NCBI GenBank assembly: GCA_041738285.1
Contig: JBGSQB010000067.1
Location: 1 to 22,260, forward strand
Source: SZUA-521 sp041738285
Lineage (GTDB): Bacteria; Pseudomonadota; Gammaproteobacteria; Pseudomonadales; Azotimanducaceae
Length of the DNA: 22,260 nucleotides
Direction: 5' to 3'
Program-made: the position numbers and the translations under genes
Shown here: positions 14,327 through 21,584 of the stretch, one piece after another
Layout: each line of letters starts with the position of its first letter
Position numbering within the stretch: position 1 is the first letter of the stretch
The notes under the pieces: model-generated
Seen by the model: the letters and a program-made list of their open reading frames with translations, nothing else
The model's database searches: none
What the model was told of the DNA's origin: nothing

Positions 14327-14587
14327 ATGCGTGTTGGCATTCCGTCCGTACTCACGTCCTACACCCAGGGTGCGACGTCGGTCGATGCGACCGGCAATTC
14401 GGTCGACGCCCTGCTCGATGATCTCGACCACCAATTCCCCGGCATCAAGTTCCGCATGGTGAACGAACGCGGCGCACTGCGCCCGCACATGCGCGTGTTC
14501 GTCAACAAAGAGATGGTCGAGGGCCTGGACCAGCCGGTCGGCTCGAACGATGAGATCGTCATCCTGCAGGCGCTGAGCGGCGGCTGA
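14327..14587 (+). CDS. MoaD/ThiS-like ubiquitin-fold protein ending in Gly-Gly
   Basis: This is an 86-residue beta-grasp protein. It has MRVGIPSVLTSYT at the N-terminus, an alpha-helix DALLDDLDHQFPGIKFRMV, then RPHMRVFVNKEMVEGLDQPV and DEIVILQALSGG. The C-terminal Gly85-Gly86 is the site that an E1-like enzyme (MoeB/ThiF) would adenylate to load sulfur or to join the protein to a target. MoaD/ThiS/SAMP-like length and strand order fit well. No molybdopterin, thiamine or E1 gene is near, so its pathway is open. It follows the propeller gene by 9 nt with a weak ribosome site (CAAGAA), so it is probably cotranscribed. A role as a sulfur carrier or protein modifier is inference. Confidence 0.9.
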   Translation: MRVGIPSVLTSYTQGATSVDATGNSVDALLDDLDHQFPGIKFRMVNERGALRPHMRVFVNKEMVEGLDQPVGSNDEIVILQALSGG

Positions 14588-14590
14588 ATC

Positions 14591-14621
14591 GACTGCGCGT
14601 CGAGCGTGTCAACGCGCAGTC
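14591..14621. terminator. Hairpin between convergent genes, possible bidirectional terminator
   Basis: There is a perfect 10-bp stem (GACTGCGCGT / ACGCGCAGTC) with an 11-nt loop, placed just after the MoaD-like gene. It overlaps the last codons of the large minus-strand gene, whose stop is at 14609-14611 inside the loop. Neither side has a T-tract, so it may act by Rho-assisted or 3'-end protection; the function is inferred from position only. Confidence 0.45.
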
Positions 14622-17353
14622 GCCGGGCCCGTGACGATGACGAACGTACTGGAGGTTTGCCCGCCCACCGTGTGCCCACCCGCGCTCACGGATGTGTTCG
14701 CGGTGCTGATGAAGGTGACGTTGTTGATGTCACCGGAATTGACGTTGCCGGTGATCGATACACCGCCACTGACTTCCGCGGCGACTGTTGCGCCGGCGCC
14801 ACTCCCTTTGTCGCCGAGTTTGGAGCCGGCGTAGATCGTCACGTCGCCGTTGGCCTTGGCGCTACCCTTGCCTTGAACCTTGACCGGACCTACGCCCGCA
14901 CTCGCACCGACACTACCTTTGGTGACATCGCCCGCCCCATCGGATTGCACCTCGCCGGATACTGCAACCGCTCCGACATCCACCCCACCACCGGTGGTTC
15001 GCTGCGTGACTTTGCCTTCGCCGTCAACGGTGGTGCTGCCCGATACTTTGACGACGCCGGTGTCTACTTCAGCGCCCGTGGTTGCGCTGGTGATCTTGCC
15101 CGTGTCATCGACGTTGACCTCGGCGGTCAGTTCGAGCGGACCGAGATCAGCGTTCAGCACGATCTGTATTCCGTCGCAGGAGATGTTCACTGAAACGGGT
15201 CCGCTGCCGCCGGAAAGTCCGCTTTGCGCCGCTCTGTCATCGCACTTGGCGATCTGACTGCCTTCGGTATTCGCCGCAAGGTTTATTTCCACGGGCGGAT
15301 CCATCGGGCAGTCCGCGGCCAGTTCAGCGTACTGAGTGCTGTCGGTGATGTTGCCCACCAATCCCATGTACCAGATGTGATTGGCGAGTCGAATCTCGGC
15401 GTTCAGATAGGCGCGAAATGCGGGATCTGCAACGAGGCTGCCCAGAGCCGTCGCGTACTGATGCCATGCGCGATGCAACCGTCGCTCGCGGGTGTCGACG
15501 TACTGAACGTCGATGCGCAGTCGCGCGCTTGCTTCGTCCACGAGCGCGCGCAGTTCAGGGCACATCTTGGGAAACTGCGCCTTATGTCGTTTCTGAATGT
15601 CGAGGAACCCGGTTTCGACAAACTTGAAGATCACGTCCTGAATGTCCGTTTGAGCCTTGACCGCGCTGTTGCGCATCTTGCGTAACCCCTGGATCTCGGG
15701 AATGGGGGCGTTTGCTTCGCTGAGCATGCGAGAGACCGCTATGTATCGATCGCGCAGCTCGGGTGGCAGGTCCTTTTTCTGCCACGCCTTGTCGAGTGCG
15801 TCGCGCGTGCGCGTCAAGGACAGCGCCTGGGCATCGAGCGCCGGCATCTCGCCAACCATCTTCTTGCGCCATGCGATCTGCTGTTCGATCACGGTGGGTT
15901 GCATGATTGCGGGGATCACACCGGGTGTGCCCTTGGCGACGTCGACGAAGTACACGCCGTTCAATTGCACGATGTCTTCGCCAGACGAACCCTCGTCCGG
16001 CTGGGTCGACGTTGGCGCGGTGGGCGCTTGCGAAGCAGACTCCGTCGAGCCCGGCGCTTCAATCGCAGCGTGGGCGGGCCTTCGGAAGTATCCCGCGACA
16101 TAGGAGGCGCGCGGGTTTTGATTGCTGGCGTCCTGCGCGAGCGCGAGCGCAAGGGCGGCCTCGGCGAAGCTCTTCTCGCGTTGCGCAACTGTCGACAGCA
16201 CCAACCGCGCCTCGTCGATGGCGCCGACCGCGAGCAACGCTTGTCCCCTTCCATACTCGACGAACGATTCCGGCGCGATGCCGTATGCATCGAGCGGCGC
16301 GCGCCGCGCACTGCTCAGATCATCCAGCAGCGCCAGCGCTTCGTTTGGCATCCCGAGGGATGTCATCACGGACGCCAGATTGAAGCGAACTGTTGGGTCG
16401 TTCGCGCCGCGCGCTTCGGCGAGTATGAGCCGCGCAAGCGTCTCGCCGATCGCGCCCTGGGTGAGTAGTACAGCGGCATCGTTTACCAATGCGGTCTGAC
16501 TCGCATACGGAGGATGCGCGTTGAGTGCCTGGATGTGCGCCGCGCTTACCAGGGTTGCGGTCAGCGTCTCCGCTTTGCGCAGCGCCTCGGTCACGGTCAC
16601 AGGTCGGCGCGATGATGAGGCCACCAGCGCGCGATTGGTGTTCAGAAACTGATTGAGTGCCTCGGGGAACTCGAGTTCGTCGAAGTCTTGGCTGGTGATG
16701 AGCCGGTTGCTGGGGGCGGCTTCGTTCATCTGTTCCACCAGCCGCTCGTCGGCTGGCGGCGCTGGCGCGGGCAACGTGGCCGTGGCCCGTGGGGGGCTTT
16801 CGCCTTCGGCGACGGCTTGAGATTCGAAGGACGCACTGAATCCAACCGAAAACAACGCGCCGCCGATGAACTCGACCGCGATCTCGTCGCGCCCTTCGGC
16901 GAGCAGGAAGAACGCACGGCCATTGGATTGGTAGCCGTCGATGGCGAGGAAGGTCTCCCCGCCCGCGCTCGCGACGTAGCCGCTGCGCCGTTCACCGACA
17001 ACGGTCTCGCTCCATTCCATCGGCTCGGCCGGCAACGTGCGCAGCACGGTCTTGCCTTGGGTGAGCTTCGCCCATTGTGTATCGAGGGCGGTTGCCAGCG
17101 TACCGGCCATCGGTGCGCCGGCGACCATCGTCAGTGTTGCGCCAGCCGAGAGCCCTTCTGCTTCGAGCGTGTACACCAGGCGGTCGCCGCTGCGACGGGC
17201 CTCGGTCCAGCCCGGGGGTGGCTCGTACGCCCACCCGCCGAATCGTGACTCTGCGGCGGTCACTGATGCGGCCAACAACAGTGCACAGGCGACCGCAATT
17301 CGGTACACACGTGGGGTTCGCGCCTCAGACGAATCGTGTTCGCTCTGCTTCAT
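14609..17353 (-). CDS. Large exported TPR-like protein with C-terminal 28-residue repeats
   Basis: This is a 914-residue protein with a probable signal peptide (basic n-region to about residue 18, hydrophobic ALLLAASVTA, cleavage near 34). Residues ~36-180 hold a beta-rich domain (GGWAYEPPPGWTEARRSG). Residues ~275-420 are alpha-alpha repeats of TPR type (NDPTVRFNLASVMTSLGMPNEALALLDDL). A Ser/Thr/Pro-rich linker follows at ~430-460, then a long helical, charged region at ~490-670 with a C-x-P motif (KMCPELRALVDEAS). The end (738-849) consists of four tandem 28-residue Gly/Val/Asp repeats, followed by a Gly/Ser/Thr tail. I do not recognise the full-length family. The architecture suggests a periplasmic or surface protein. 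It is divergent from the predicted selenoprotein with 76 nt between starts. No clear ribosome site precedes ATG 17353. Confidence 0.8.
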   Translation of the reverse strand: MKQSEHDSSEARTPRVYRIAVACALLLAASVTAAESRFGGWAYEPPPGWTEARRSGDRLVYTLEAEGLSAGATLTMVAGAPMAGTLATALDTQWAKLTQGKTVLRTLPAEPMEWSETVVGERRSGYVASAGGETFLAIDGYQSNGRAFFLLAEGRDEIAVEFIGGALFSVGFSASFESQAVAEGESPPRATATLPAPAPPADERLVEQMNEAAPSNRLITSQDFDELEFPEALNQFLNTNRALVASSSRRPVTVTEALRKAETLTATLVSAAHIQALNAHPPYASQTALVNDAAVLLTQGAIGETLARLILAEARGANDPTVRFNLASVMTSLGMPNEALALLDDLSSARRAPLDAYGIAPESFVEYGRGQALLAVGAIDEARLVLSTVAQREKSFAEAALALALAQDASNQNPRASYVAGYFRRPAHAAIEAPGSTESASQAPTAPTSTQPDEGSSGEDIVQLNGVYFVDVAKGTPGVIPAIMQPTVIEQQIAWRKKMVGEMPALDAQALSLTRTRDALDKAWQKKDLPPELRDRYIAVSRMLSEANAPIPEIQGLRKMRNSAVKAQTDIQDVIFKFVETGFLDIQKRHKAQFPKMCPELRALVDEASARLRIDVQYVDTRERRLHRAWHQYATALGSLVADPAFRAYLNAEIRLANHIWYMGLVGNITDSTQYAELAADCPMDPPVEINLAANTEGSQIAKCDDRAAQSGLSGGSGPVSVNISCDGIQIVLNADLGPLELTAEVNVDDTGKITSATTGAEVDTGVVKVSGSTTVDGEGKVTQRTTGGGVDVGAVAVSGEVQSDGAGDVTKGSVGASAGVGPVKVQGKGSAKANGDVTIYAGSKLGDKGSGAGATVAAEVSGGVSITGNVNSGDINNVTFISTANTSVSAGGHTVGGQTSSTFVIVTGPATAR
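14807..15142 (-). repeat. Four tandem 28-residue coding repeats
   Basis: Residues 738-765, 766-793, 794-821 and 822-849 align in register without gaps. The shared pattern is G-x-(V/L)-x-(V/L)-x-G/A-x8-G-x-(V/I)-T, with a Gly-rich second half; units 2 and 3 are closest (GVVKVSG / GAVAVSG). The exact 84-nt period suggests internal duplication. The alternating pattern favours stacked beta-strands such as a beta-solenoid or repeated hairpins, which is inference. Confidence 0.7.
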
Positions 17354-17429
17354 TGCATGAATTCATGGCGATGGAAAGGTGATGGTCATCTTCGGTTAGA
17401 CTCGTTGCAAGCTTGCGAGGAGGAAGAAC
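17354..17429. promoter_or_regulatory. Divergent promoter region with two palindromes
   Basis: These 76 nt separate the starts of the large exported protein (-) and the predicted selenoprotein (+). CATGAATTCATG (17356-17367) is a perfect 12-bp palindrome next to the minus-strand start. GCAAGCTTGC (17407-17416) is a perfect 10-bp palindrome directly before AGGAGG (17418-17423), the ribosome site of the selenoprotein gene. The first could be an operator, and the second a leader hairpin affecting translation. No convincing sigma-70 boxes were found. Confidence 0.45.
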
Positions 17430-18527
17430 ATGTTGTTGCGATCGCTCAGTGTTTCGCGCGCCGAATTCGAGGCCGGCACCGGCTGGCAACTCAAGCCCGA
17501 GGGTGCCTGCAAGGGCGATGTCTGTATTCCGCTGTCCAAGTCCGCGGGCGACACGGTGGACGTCGCGCGGATTGCCAAAGACATGGGCATGCCCCTCGTC
17601 GAAGCCAAAGGTGAGAAGCTGTGGGCCTTGGGGCCCGCAGCGCCGGGCAACAGAGCGCTCACCACCGCGCAGGCGCCCGATCTGCGCCTGCCCGATCTCG
17701 CCGGCAAAGAATTCCGACTGTCGAGCCTGATGGGCAAGAAGGTGCTCGTCTATGCCTGGGCCCCTTACTGAGGCTGTTCCGGCGACCTGCCCGTGTGGCA
17801 GGCACTGCGAAACGAACTGGCACCGAAGGGCTTCGAGCTGGTCACCGTGGGCCTCGATACCTTGGGCGGTGATGGCTGCCGCGCGTTCATCGAAGCGGCG
17901 AAGCCAGCGCATCCCTCACTGATCGACCGCTACCACGTGCTCGCCGATCTGTTTGGCGTCATCAACATTCCGAGCAGTATCTGGATCGATGAGCGCGGCA
18001 CGATCGTGCGTCCCGCGGAAGCGGCGCCAGCACCCCCGAGTGATGCGCGGGCGCCACGCATCGACATGCCGAAGGAAATACCGCCGCGCTTTGCCGAGAT
18101 GATGGGCGAAGCGATGAAGATCCCGAACGACGCTGCGGCCTATCACTCGGCGCTTCGCGACTGGGTCGACAAGGGCGCTGCGAGCACCTTTGCGATGAGT
18201 CCGGACACGGTGATCGAGCGTTCGCGACCGCGCGATGCCAATCGGGCGCTCGGGCATGCGCACTTTGCACTCGCCAGCGAACTGGAAATGCAGGGCAAAC
18301 ACGCGGCTGCGATCGAACATTTTCGCGAAGCGCATCGGCTGGTGCCGGAAAGCTGGACGTTCCGACGCCAGGCATGGTCGCTCGAGAAAGTCGGCGACGG
18401 CCCGCTTGCGCGATTCTGGCAGGGGCCGAAGCCGGACGACCCGGATGCCTGGCCCTACGCGGGTGACTGGCTGGGCGACGTCCGGGCCGTGGGTGCGGAG
18501 AATTACAGCGACCGTTTTCGGCCGTAG
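17430..18527 (+). CDS. Predicted selenoprotein: thioredoxin-fold (redoxin/AhpC-TSA-like) protein with in-frame TGA (Sec114)
   Basis: If the TGA at 17769-17771 is read as selenocysteine, this is a 365-residue cytoplasmic protein. Residues 1-70 form an N-terminal domain with a C-K-G-D-V-C pair (Cys27, Cys32). Residues ~82-190 are a thioredoxin/redoxin domain: FRLSSLMGKKVLVYAWAPY, then Sec114-Gly-Cys116, then SGDLPVWQALRNELAPKGF. A cis-Pro site lies at Pro181 (NIPSSIWID). Residues ~215-365 are helical and TPR-like (ALGHAHFALASELEMQGKHAAAIEHFREA). Related Cys proteins have W-A-S-W-C-G-C-R-x-D-L-P-x-W-Q, so the TGA replaces the nucleophilic Cys. AGGAGG lies six bases before the ATG. Standard gene calling would give 17430-17771 plus a fragment from GTG 17793. 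A nonsense mutation or sequencing error (TGC/TGT to TGA) is the main alternative. It is convergent with the outer-membrane gene, 22 nt away. Confidence 0.75.
17769..17771 (+). other. In-frame TGA, probable selenocysteine codon
   Basis: This TGA follows codons for W-A-P-Y and precedes G-C-S-G-D-L-P, in a frame that continues without further stops to 18527. It sits at the position of the first active-site Cys of a CxC-type thioredoxin motif, where selenocysteine would be the attacking selenolate. Confidence 0.72.
17786..17802 (+). promoter_or_regulatory. Candidate bacterial SECIS hairpin
   Basis: CCTGCC (17786-17791) pairs perfectly with GGCAGG (17797-17802) around the five-base loop CGTGT. 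Twenty nucleotides separate the TGA from the loop, and G is the second loop base followed by U; both fit the known bacterial SECIS pattern recognised by SelB. G17784-C17803 could extend the stem past a bulged A17785, and GTTC/GAAC (17776-17779 / 17814-17817) could form a lower helix. Caveat: the stem encodes D-L-P-V-W-Q, residues conserved for protein reasons, and CTG-CC/GG-CAG can arise from common GC-rich codons. E. coli SelB also prefers a bulged U, which is not present here. Confidence 0.6.
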
Positions 18528-18549
18528 CACCCCGGGGCGGAAGTGGGCG

Positions 18550-19965
18550 TCAGAACACGCCGCGCAGACCAATCGTGAACAGATGTGTCGTCAGGTCTTC
18601 GAGCCCCAGCGTCGTGTCGTATTGGACGAACGCGAACACGTTGTTGCGGAACTGAGCCGACACGCCGAGGCTCAACTCGAAGTAGTCCTCATCGATGTCG
18701 TCCGTAGGTGTTTGGAAGCTGGGGGCTGCGATGCCGTCCCCATTCGCGTCTCCGATGGCGTTTGCGTAACGATAGGCCAACGATCCCTGCGAGTCCTCGA
18801 ACTCGTGATGCCACTCCACGCCGATATGAGGCACGACGATGCCGGCGCTGGTGCTGATGTTGTGGCGCACGGTTCCGCCCAGAATCGACTGGAAGGAATC
18901 AACGCTCTGGTCGCCGAACTGTAGCGCCAGCCCACCGCCACTCGTATCCGTCTCGGTGTAGCCATCGACGTCGACCGTCAGGTAATCGAGCGCCCCGTAA
19001 AGGTCGAAGGTGGTGGCGCCGTCGCCGAAGACGCGTCCAAGAGTGGCCTGTCCGGCGACCTGATCGCTTTCTGTGTCGGCCTTGAACTCACGGTTGACCG
19101 GGCTGCCGGTGGTAGGCACGAAAATCGTCTTGCGATTCAGGTCGTAGTCGTTGGCGCCGAATCCGATGATTGCGCTGGTGTACATGTCGTCGAACGCGTA
19201 CGTCGCGAATCCCGACAGCGTATAGCCATCGGTCTCTATTCCACCACCTGCGACCTCGTTGACCTGCGCGCTCGATGAACCATCATCGAAGTCGAGGTCG
19301 AAGTCCGAGAATCCGATGGCGAAGCCGAGCGCCAACCCGCTATCCAATACGTAGTCGAAACCCAGCGTCGCGCCATAGGAGTCGAAGTCGAACTCGTTTT
19401 CGTTACTCGTGCCGTCACGATCGCCCATACCGACGTTGGCGTTGACGAACCAGCCCCAACCCGTGTCGGCGTCATCGGCGCTGGCAGCTCCGCCCAGTGC
19501 CGGCATGGCAAGGCCATTGACGGCGATTCCACTGCTGGCGCGGGCGCCAGTGCGGATCGCGTCCATTCGAGCGCCGACGGTTGCGAACTGACGGTTAGTG
19601 CCGTCGGTGGCCAAACGCGTCTGGCTGGATTGCTCTTCGCCACTGAATTGGCGAATCGTGCCGAGTACGTCACTCTCGTTGGCGTACCCATACGACAGCG
19701 CGGTTCCGGCATTCGGGATGTCGTAGAAGTCGTTTACGGTCTGCACCATTTCCCCGCACCGCGTGCGCAGATCGACTTGTTGAGTCGTCAGCGGCGGGGC
19801 GCTGGGGTTGATGAGATCTGCACAAGTACCCTGTATCGCATCCATGGCGTTCGCAGAAGACTCGGGCCCGCCGGCGTTCCGTATTGCGTCGCCCGTCGGG
19901 GCCGCCCATGCAGAAGCGCCGGCAAAACCTGCGGACAAGGCAAACAATATCGATCGCACGCGCAT
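18550..19965 (-). CDS. Outer-membrane beta-barrel protein, autotransporter-barrel-like
   Basis: This is a 472-residue protein with a clear signal peptide (MRVRSILFALSAGFAGASAWAA, split here as residues 1-12 and 13-22) and cleavage after Ala22. Residues ~23-160 form an N-terminal segment with a Cys pair (GTCADLI, RTRCGEM). Residues ~170-472 are alternating strands with frequent Gly and aromatic ends (GWGWFVNANVGMG, DSYGATLGFDYVL, GYTLSGFATYAFD), and the protein ends in G-V-F, the C-terminal Phe typical of barrel insertion by BAM. This fits the autotransporter/OMP barrel group. The passenger part is too short for a classical autotransporter, so a plain barrel with an N-terminal plug-like domain is likely. 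ATG 19965 follows a GGGGGAG site. It is divergent from the kinase gene. Confidence 0.85.
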   Translation of the reverse strand: MRVRSILFALSAGFAGASAWAAPTGDAIRNAGGPESSANAMDAIQGTCADLINPSAPPLTTQQVDLRTRCGEMVQTVNDFYDIPNAGTALSYGYANESDVLGTIRQFSGEEQSSQTRLATDGTNRQFATVGARMDAIRTGARASSGIAVNGLAMPALGGAASADDADTGWGWFVNANVGMGDRDGTSNENEFDFDSYGATLGFDYVLDSGLALGFAIGFSDFDLDFDDGSSSAQVNEVAGGGIETDGYTLSGFATYAFDDMYTSAIIGFGANDYDLNRKTIFVPTTGSPVNREFKADTESDQVAGQATLGRVFGDGATTFDLYGALDYLTVDVDGYTETDTSGGGLALQFGDQSVDSFQSILGGTVRHNISTSAGIVVPHIGVEWHHEFEDSQGSLAYRYANAIGDANGDGIAAPSFQTPTDDIDEDYFELSLGVSAQFRNNVFAFVQYDTTLGLEDLTTHLFTIGLRGVF

Positions 19966-20110
19966 GACTCTCCCCCCCAATTGCGGTCGAGGGATTGTAC
20001 CCCACGGAGATGTGCCAACAACCCCAATCGCCCGCAATTCCGGAGCTGGCTTGCGTTGGGGGGAGCCGAAGGCGAGACTACTTCGTTGTGTTCTGATTGG
20101 TCGGTGAAGC
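19966..20110. promoter_or_regulatory. Divergent intergenic region, outer-membrane gene / kinase gene
   Basis: These 145 nt must hold promoters for both the outer-membrane barrel gene (-) and the kinase gene (+). Apart from the G-rich ribosome site of the minus gene next to 19965, I see no repeat, operator or well-matched promoter box. Confidence 0.35.
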
Positions 20111-21580
20111 GTGGACGATGGCAAACCGACGCCGCTGCCGCCGGTGGTTGATCCGGACGCGACGCGGGTAGCGCCACCGGTTACCGGTGTCCTGCAGGTT
20201 GGATTCGTGCTGCGGGAGCGATTCCGGCTCGAGCGTCAGCTTGGTGAAGGCGGCATGAGTACCGTGTACCTCGCGACGGACCTCGAGCTGCGCCGTCACG
20301 TCGCGATCAAGGTACTCGGCGAAACCTTCAAGTCGCATCCGCAGGCGCTGGCTACGTTGCGAGAGGAGGTCGCCAAGTCTCAGCGCCTGAGCCACGAGAG
20401 CATCGTCAACGTTTATCACTTCGATCGCGATGGCGAACACGTCTTCATGGTCATGGAGTACATGCGTGGCCGTTCGCTCGAGGAGTTCCTCCAAGCCAAC
20501 GTCAACGGCGTGCCGTTCGACACGGCGTGGCCGATCATTCGCGCGTGCGCGCAAGCTCTCGCGTACATGCATGAACGCAACATCATTCACTCCGACTTCA
20601 AGCCCGCCAACGTATTTCTGACCGAAGACGGCGAGATCAAGGTGCTCGATCTCGGCATCGCGCGCACCATCGATGGTACGCAGTTCGCCATGGGCGCGAC
20701 GCGCTTCGATGCGGGAACCTTGGGGGCGCTCACACCCCAGTACGCCAGCTGCGAAATGTTCGACGGCATGCCGCCGGATCGTCGGGACGACATCTATGCG
20801 CTGGGTTGTGTCACCTACGAGTTGTTGGTGGGGCGGCACCCGTTCGGACACCTGCCGGCCATTGATGCCCGGGCGAAAAAGATCGTTCCGCCCCGCCCTG
20901 CGGGCCTGAAGACGCGTCAGTGGCGGGCGATCGGGGCGGCGTTGGCGTTTGTACGTTCCGAACGACTCGAGTCGGCGAGTCATCTGCTCAAACTGATGAA
21001 CCCCGACAAGCCGCCGATCAGCATGGCTGCTGTCGCCGGACTTGCTGGCGTGCTCGTGGTGGGGGCCGTGTCAGCGTACTGGTTCTGGCCGAAGGCGATG
21101 TCCCCCGACGAGCGCTTCGTCGCCCAGGAGCTGCGGCGTTACGCCGACAATCCGCCCGGCGGCGCGTCGCCCGAGAAGATCGCCCTGTGGCTGGAGCAAT
21201 CCGGCAACTATCTGGACCGCGCGGAGTCACACATCGCAGGTGGTGCGCTGGATGACGCCCGCTGCTGGCTGCAGGACTGCGCCAGCCCGGCCCGCCTGGT
21301 GTTGAGCTTGATGCGCGGCAAAGTCGTCGAGGACGCCAACGAGCTGGCGACTGCGCAGGGCCTATTGCGGCTTTCGAAGGCTTACCTCGCACTGGGCCGG
21401 GAGTATGAGAAGGCCGGTAAGCCCCAGGCGGGGCTGGAGATGATCTGCCAGGGGATCGACATCAACCCACTCAACCCGGATTTGTGGGCCCAGTTCGACG
21501 ATTTGAGCGCTCGAATCGATAATGTGAAAGGCGTCCCGGGATGTGGCAGCATGGAGGCCAAGCGTACGGAAGGGGGGTAG
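20111..21580 (+). CDS. Transmembrane Ser/Thr protein kinase (Hanks-type, HSD/DLG variant)
   Basis: This 489-residue protein has a kinase domain at about 39-300. It shows the glycine loop GEGGMSTVY at 45-53, Lys67 in VAIKVLG, a catalytic loop HSDFKPANV at 160-168 (Asp162, Asn167) and DLG at 180-182 in place of DFG. The Arg of the usual HRD is Ser, so this is a non-RD kinase, a known proteobacterial variant; all key catalytic residues are kept. A single membrane helix follows at ~303-326. The remaining ~160 residues are helical and TPR-like (LLRLSKAYLALGREYEKAGKP) and probably lie outside the cytoplasm. The start is GTG 20111 with only a weak ribosome site; an internal start is possible. The Sel1-repeat gene begins 4 nt after its stop, so the two form one unit. 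Confidence 0.9.
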   Translation: MDDGKPTPLPPVVDPDATRVAPPVTGVLQVGFVLRERFRLERQLGEGGMSTVYLATDLELRRHVAIKVLGETFKSHPQALATLREEVAKSQRLSHESIVNVYHFDRDGEHVFMVMEYMRGRSLEEFLQANVNGVPFDTAWPIIRACAQALAYMHERNIIHSDFKPANVFLTEDGEIKVLDLGIARTIDGTQFAMGATRFDAGTLGALTPQYASCEMFDGMPPDRRDDIYALGCVTYELLVGRHPFGHLPAIDARAKKIVPPRPAGLKTRQWRAIGAALAFVRSERLESASHLLKLMNPDKPPISMAAVAGLAGVLVVGAVSAYWFWPKAMSPDERFVAQELRRYADNPPGGASPEKIALWLEQSGNYLDRAESHIAGGALDDARCWLQDCASPARLVLSLMRGKVVEDANELATAQGLLRLSKAYLALGREYEKAGKPQAGLEMICQGIDINPLNPDLWAQFDDLSARIDNVKGVPGCGSMEAKRTEGG

Positions 21581-21584
21581 GCAG

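Noticed and set aside
17430..17771. Separate short redoxin-like gene of 113 residues ending at TGA
   Set aside because: It would stop inside the thioredoxin fold just before the active-site Cys, and the same frame continues with the rest of the domain. A readthrough selenoprotein, or failing that a pseudogene, explains it better than two genes.
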